Part shown: positions 60,176 to 64,000 of the stretch, piece by piece
Layout: each line of letters begins with the position of its first letter
Numbering within the stretch: position 1 is the stretch's first letter
Assembly (NCBI GenBank): GCA_026874595.1
Contig: CM049310.1
Location: 55,617,058 to 55,681,057 of the forward strand
Source: Sipunculus nudus
Lineage: Eukaryota > Annelida > Sipuncula > Golfingiida > Sipunculidae
Direction of reading: 5' to 3'
DNA: 64,000 nt
The notes under the pieces: model-generated
The model's database searches: none
Seen by the model: only the letters and a program-made list of their open reading frames with translations
Told to the model about the DNA's origin: nothing
Made by a program: the position numbers and the translations under genes

Positions 60176-63100
60176 CTGTGGGCATCTAGGGGAGGCTTCA
60201 AGTGATCACTCAGCAATTCAGTGTTAGAATTAAGGATTATGGAGGTATATCAAGAATCCTTGTACAAACCATGTCCTTATGATAGCTGTGCAGTAGTATC
60301 ATTATATCAGTTTATCACAATTCTGGGAAATGCATGTTGTGTATTGCAATATTGTTTTTAAATTTCAATATTTTTTATACTTTATATTAATGCAACTTTA
60401 ACTGTTTTTATTATAGTTAATATGAGGTAATGGTATTATGCTTAACAAGATAATAAATTTTAAACAGATCATATAATAATTATATAATAATACACAACCA
60501 GAAAACACATTTTTTCCTGTAAACTGATACAATGAAAATATTGCTTTTCTTATCCCAATATGCCAGCACATATCGCAATACATGTATATTGCAAATGGTA
60601 CCAATTAAGCCCTACACTCCTTGATCGAGATTGTTTGCCCATTTGAGTGTTTGGTTGATTACATGATCCTGGTTGATCCACACAAATCATCTCTTGCAGA
60701 CAGTAATAATTTTAAATGGCCATATATACTAATCTGACTAATACAATTTGTCTGTAGACCAAGAATCAATAAAGATGCGAGTATTTTTACATATAATGTC
60801 ATATATTTTATATTTAGGGTCATTATATTCCAGACAGTATTTTAATATCTGCTGATGGCAAATTTATTGGACACATTATACATGAAACTGTAATCATCTC
60901 TTTAGCAATAAAAGTACCTAATATTTCCTATGGGAGCCATACATTAATTGAGAAACACATTTCACAAATATACAGCAGTCTTCATTAAAAACATAACATA
61001 TACTGAACATTATCAACAAACAGATGTTCAAAAGACAAATAGTATACAACATACACATTTGAATCAGTGCCAACCATGCAATAATGCAAAAAGCTCATCT
61101 GCATCTAATGAAAAAAATTCCACAAATGTTTAATGAAAATTCTGTCATCACTTAATACATAACTTGTAAAGTTAAGGGGTGATCAGATAATCACTGCAAT
61201 CTCTGCCAAACTTCAGTGATGAAAGTATGGCGAAATATATATAAGTTCTGAAGTTTGCACATTGGTGTACAAGAAGTGAAAAGTACTGAATATTGATAAA
61301 TAATTTAATATAACTCTTTTACATGCAGGCGCCCATGCTTTCTGTAATAAATTATTCCAATGTTTAGCGTTTACTTGATATTCAGTGTGCAGATGGAGCT
61401 TCATTGTGATTCCCTGGTACATGCTTCTGTCCATTCAAAAACATGCTGTCACAAAAATATTACAGGACCATTCAAACTGACATACATGAAATTCTTAACT
61501 GAGCAAAAACTTCTGTCTCACATACCTTCCTCTGTTATTAATTTATCACTTAATACATGGCTAGAATGCAGAATGATTTGGTTAGTAGGCATTAGACCAC
61601 AGCTGGTTAATCAGTTGATATTGTTCATGAAGTTTTGCACTTGGCTTCTGATCAGAGGGTCAAAAGAGGAAGAACTCGGGAAATATTGGGAGTACTAAAA
61701 CTCAGATTCCTTATATTCCGAATGTGAGATCCTGAATACGGGATGGGGACAAAATTGACTAAATAAATATGGTGAGTTTCTTTATGTGCGGATTTTGCAT
61801 GCAGAATGTGTATCCAGCAAAACAAATCACTACATGTAGCAATTTTTGCCATTTCCACATTGTATCCAGGGGCAACACCTACAAAACATGCATACTGCCC
61901 TGCCGGTTTGAACATGTTCATTAGTGATATAGTTGAGTTTGCATGATCCAAGTATGAGTGCAAATTAAGTGTGAGTTAAGACCATTCAAATCCAAGTCCA
62001 TGAGGTTTAAATCAACCTCCTTCTAGTCTGGGTCATTTGGAAGTTGGAGTATGATTAACTTAACTGTCTCAATTGAAGTTTTTGACTTTTGATTATTCCT
62101 AGTACCATGTATTGAAAATCTGAATGCTTAATAAATATAATAATATATCATTCATGTCACACAGATATCTGCACTATCTGCCATCTGCAAATGACAAATT
62201 AACCTTGAAAAAAAAACCCAGAATTTATGGCTTTTATTTATTTTTATAGGTCAAATCTTGTATTTTACTGGGGACATATGAAAATACCTCTTAGAAACAC
62301 TCCAAACATTTCTCTTATTTTCATGTGTAACCTCAGCTGTGTCTTTAAACATGTAAATAACATACATATATATGCAATGGCAGTACCTGCTGAACTTTTT
62401 TTGGAGAAAAATAAAACAGACTCCTATCGTTTAATCTGAACTCCTCACTACAGGTTAGTTTTGCCATCAGAAATAACACTGTGACATTAATAGAAACTAG
62501 TAGGTGCGTGGACTGATGCAAATCAGATCACTGAAATACAAACATCTGTCAACCCAATCAGTGGGTCCCCGCTCTGCTTCCCTTTTCCCTTATTGGTCCT
62601 TTTGATGGTTGGAACTCGGTAAATTACTCCTCACTTTTCGTAAAGTACTCCCCACATTATCCACTGATAGGACGACCTTTTTGTGCTTTCCTCATGTGAC
62701 GGAATAGAAATTACAGTCAGGTTTGAATGCCACACAATTTCTGCTCATTTACCTCGACAGTCACTAGAATCACCATCTACTGCTGATTCATTTTATCAGA
62801 TTTATATAACTAGACCAGTAATTTCTGGTTTTGTTATTAATTATGATTCATATACTGCCTGTTCAATAGAACGTTTCTTCTTAATCTACATTTGTAATCT
62901 TTTTTTCTCTACAGCCCGTTTTTTTTTAATCTTCATTTGTTATCTAATTTTTGGTTATGTCCAAGATAAATTCTACAGAAATATTATTTATTACAAAATA
63001 AAAATACATAACAAATGTCAATTCCCTTGTAATGATTTCGATTTATTCATAATTAACTGAAACCTTAAATTGGGGTTGATCGTGCAGTGGTAAGTCAATC

Positions 63101-64000
63101 AAATGCAAATTAAATTATTTTTTTTGTTGGTGTTCAGCTTAACATGCTTGGGGCTGCTGACTCTTATTAAATGCCGTTGATCTCTAACTTTAAATCCACC
63201 TAAGCTGGTGGAACAGAGGTAGAAAGGTCACTTGTTGCAAAATGCCATAAATTTGTAAAGCTCTGGCTTATCTGACCAGCTGCCTGAAGCCCTTGTAGAA
63301 TTTGCTTTGATTATTTTGGCAGGACCCCTCATAGTATAAACACGCTGATATAAACAAAACAAACAGCCTGTGTGCGGTGATATCCGTGTTTTCTGGCCTA
63401 TTTTTATAAAAGCTGCATTAAGGGATTACCTGTAGTTCATAAAGGTCAGATAGATGATTGGGCCTCTTTAAACTGAGTATGGTATTAGAGTTTAATAAAT
63501 GTCACTATTGTTTATATATTGTTTCTGATGTGAGATCTCAATCAACAGTCAAGTGTGATCAGTGAAAGTGATTGATATTTGACAAAAATATCTCATATTG
63601 ATGGGTATTACCAATCAGCAGTTGAACAAACAGATGAGAGGCATACCAGGGCAGCATCACAAGACCAGGAACTGGCAGTGTGAACATGGGATGAGGTAAT
63701 TGGTTTGATGAACATAACACTTGGGAGGTACAATGATGGGGGAAGCATCACCAATGCTGCATTAACCAGATCCCTCAGGTCCAGATGCTGCGAAATGTGG
63801 TGTTTCGAAGCACATGAACCACTTAGGTGTTCTCAAACTGGAATTGGGCTGTGCCACTCGCTCAACGTGAGCAGCTGATTACCTAACAAGTCCTATTAAG
63901 ATCAATGATCCTCCAATCTGGTAACAACCAAACCATACTGGCTCCAAAGCTGGACCTCCCGCTGCCAAACGCTGGGTGCCTCCCAACTGCAGCCTCCGAT
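60176..64000. other. AT-rich DNA, no gene recognised
   Basis: Short frames only; the longest (62683-63060, plus) is AT-driven and matches nothing known. A repeat piece ('gggcctctttaaac', about 63460) is the inverse of 'ttaaaggggcctattct' at about 6277 and 46163. The last 350 bases are less AT-rich but show no readable exon. Confidence 0.35.

Noticed and set aside
58405-60189. Long plus-strand ORFs over the retrotransposon (for example 58467-58796, 59232-59564)
   Set aside because: They are antisense shadows of the minus-strand endonuclease and RT remnants.
62683-63060. 125-residue plus-strand ORF as a membrane protein gene
   Set aside because: Low-complexity, Phe/Ile/Tyr-rich translation of AT-rich DNA; no recognised family or splice borders.

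Overview
The window looks like nuclear DNA from an invertebrate animal, most likely a mollusc and probably a bivalve. It is AT-rich, its one recognisable host gene is split by large GT-AG introns, and about half of it is repeats. Many repeats carry GGAC-type simple runs and 'caaggtcaaggtcacc'-type cores beside family-specific hairpin ends, a style known from bivalve genomes (the 'pearl' elements and other Helentron-like elements). The phylum call is an inference from repeat style and gene structure; no species marker was recognised.

Host gene. Seven minus-strand exons between 34213 and 5902 join with matching splice phases. They encode about 326 residues of a FAM20-family secretory-pathway kinase, closest by recall to FAM20B (glycosaminoglycan xylosylkinase). 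They run from just before the ATP-site lysine to the stop codon. The N-terminal 80 or so residues (signal anchor and stem) were not found and may lie above 34.2 kb or outside the window. Introns are up to about 13 kb and hold most of the repeats in the left half.

Mobile DNA. The dominant class is non-autonomous, Helentron-like (rolling-circle) elements. At least seven families are visible (called F1-F9 here; F5 and F6 share one 5' end type). On the minus strand they end in a short hairpin followed by CTAG, CTGG or CTTG, and begin with a hairpin whose arm is repeated just inside the other end. Many have tandem-repeat cores and most sit in A/T runs. Every copy that can be oriented, roughly twenty, points the same way. 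Five families with otherwise different cores share the 12-bp palindrome GGTGGCGCCACC.

Other elements: a tRNA-derived SINE with a 14-bp target duplication (23.4 kb); a decayed RTE/CFDP2-like non-LTR retrotransposon lacking its RT core and bracketed by 61-bp direct repeats (57.9-60.2 kb); a new-looking short element present twice in opposite orientation with target duplications (45.4 and 56.1 kb); a 0.7-kb repeat in inverted copies 20 kb apart; a foldback element (51.9-52.8 kb); and a small TIR element beside the FAM20B stop codon.

Layout. 1-5 kb: degenerate tandem repeats and one F7 element. 5.9-34.2 kb: FAM20B exons in repeat-filled introns. 34-45 kb: mostly unique-looking AT-rich DNA with SINE-like scraps. 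45-56 kb: dense elements. 56-64 kb: two unassigned ORFs, the retrotransposon relic, then plain AT-rich sequence.
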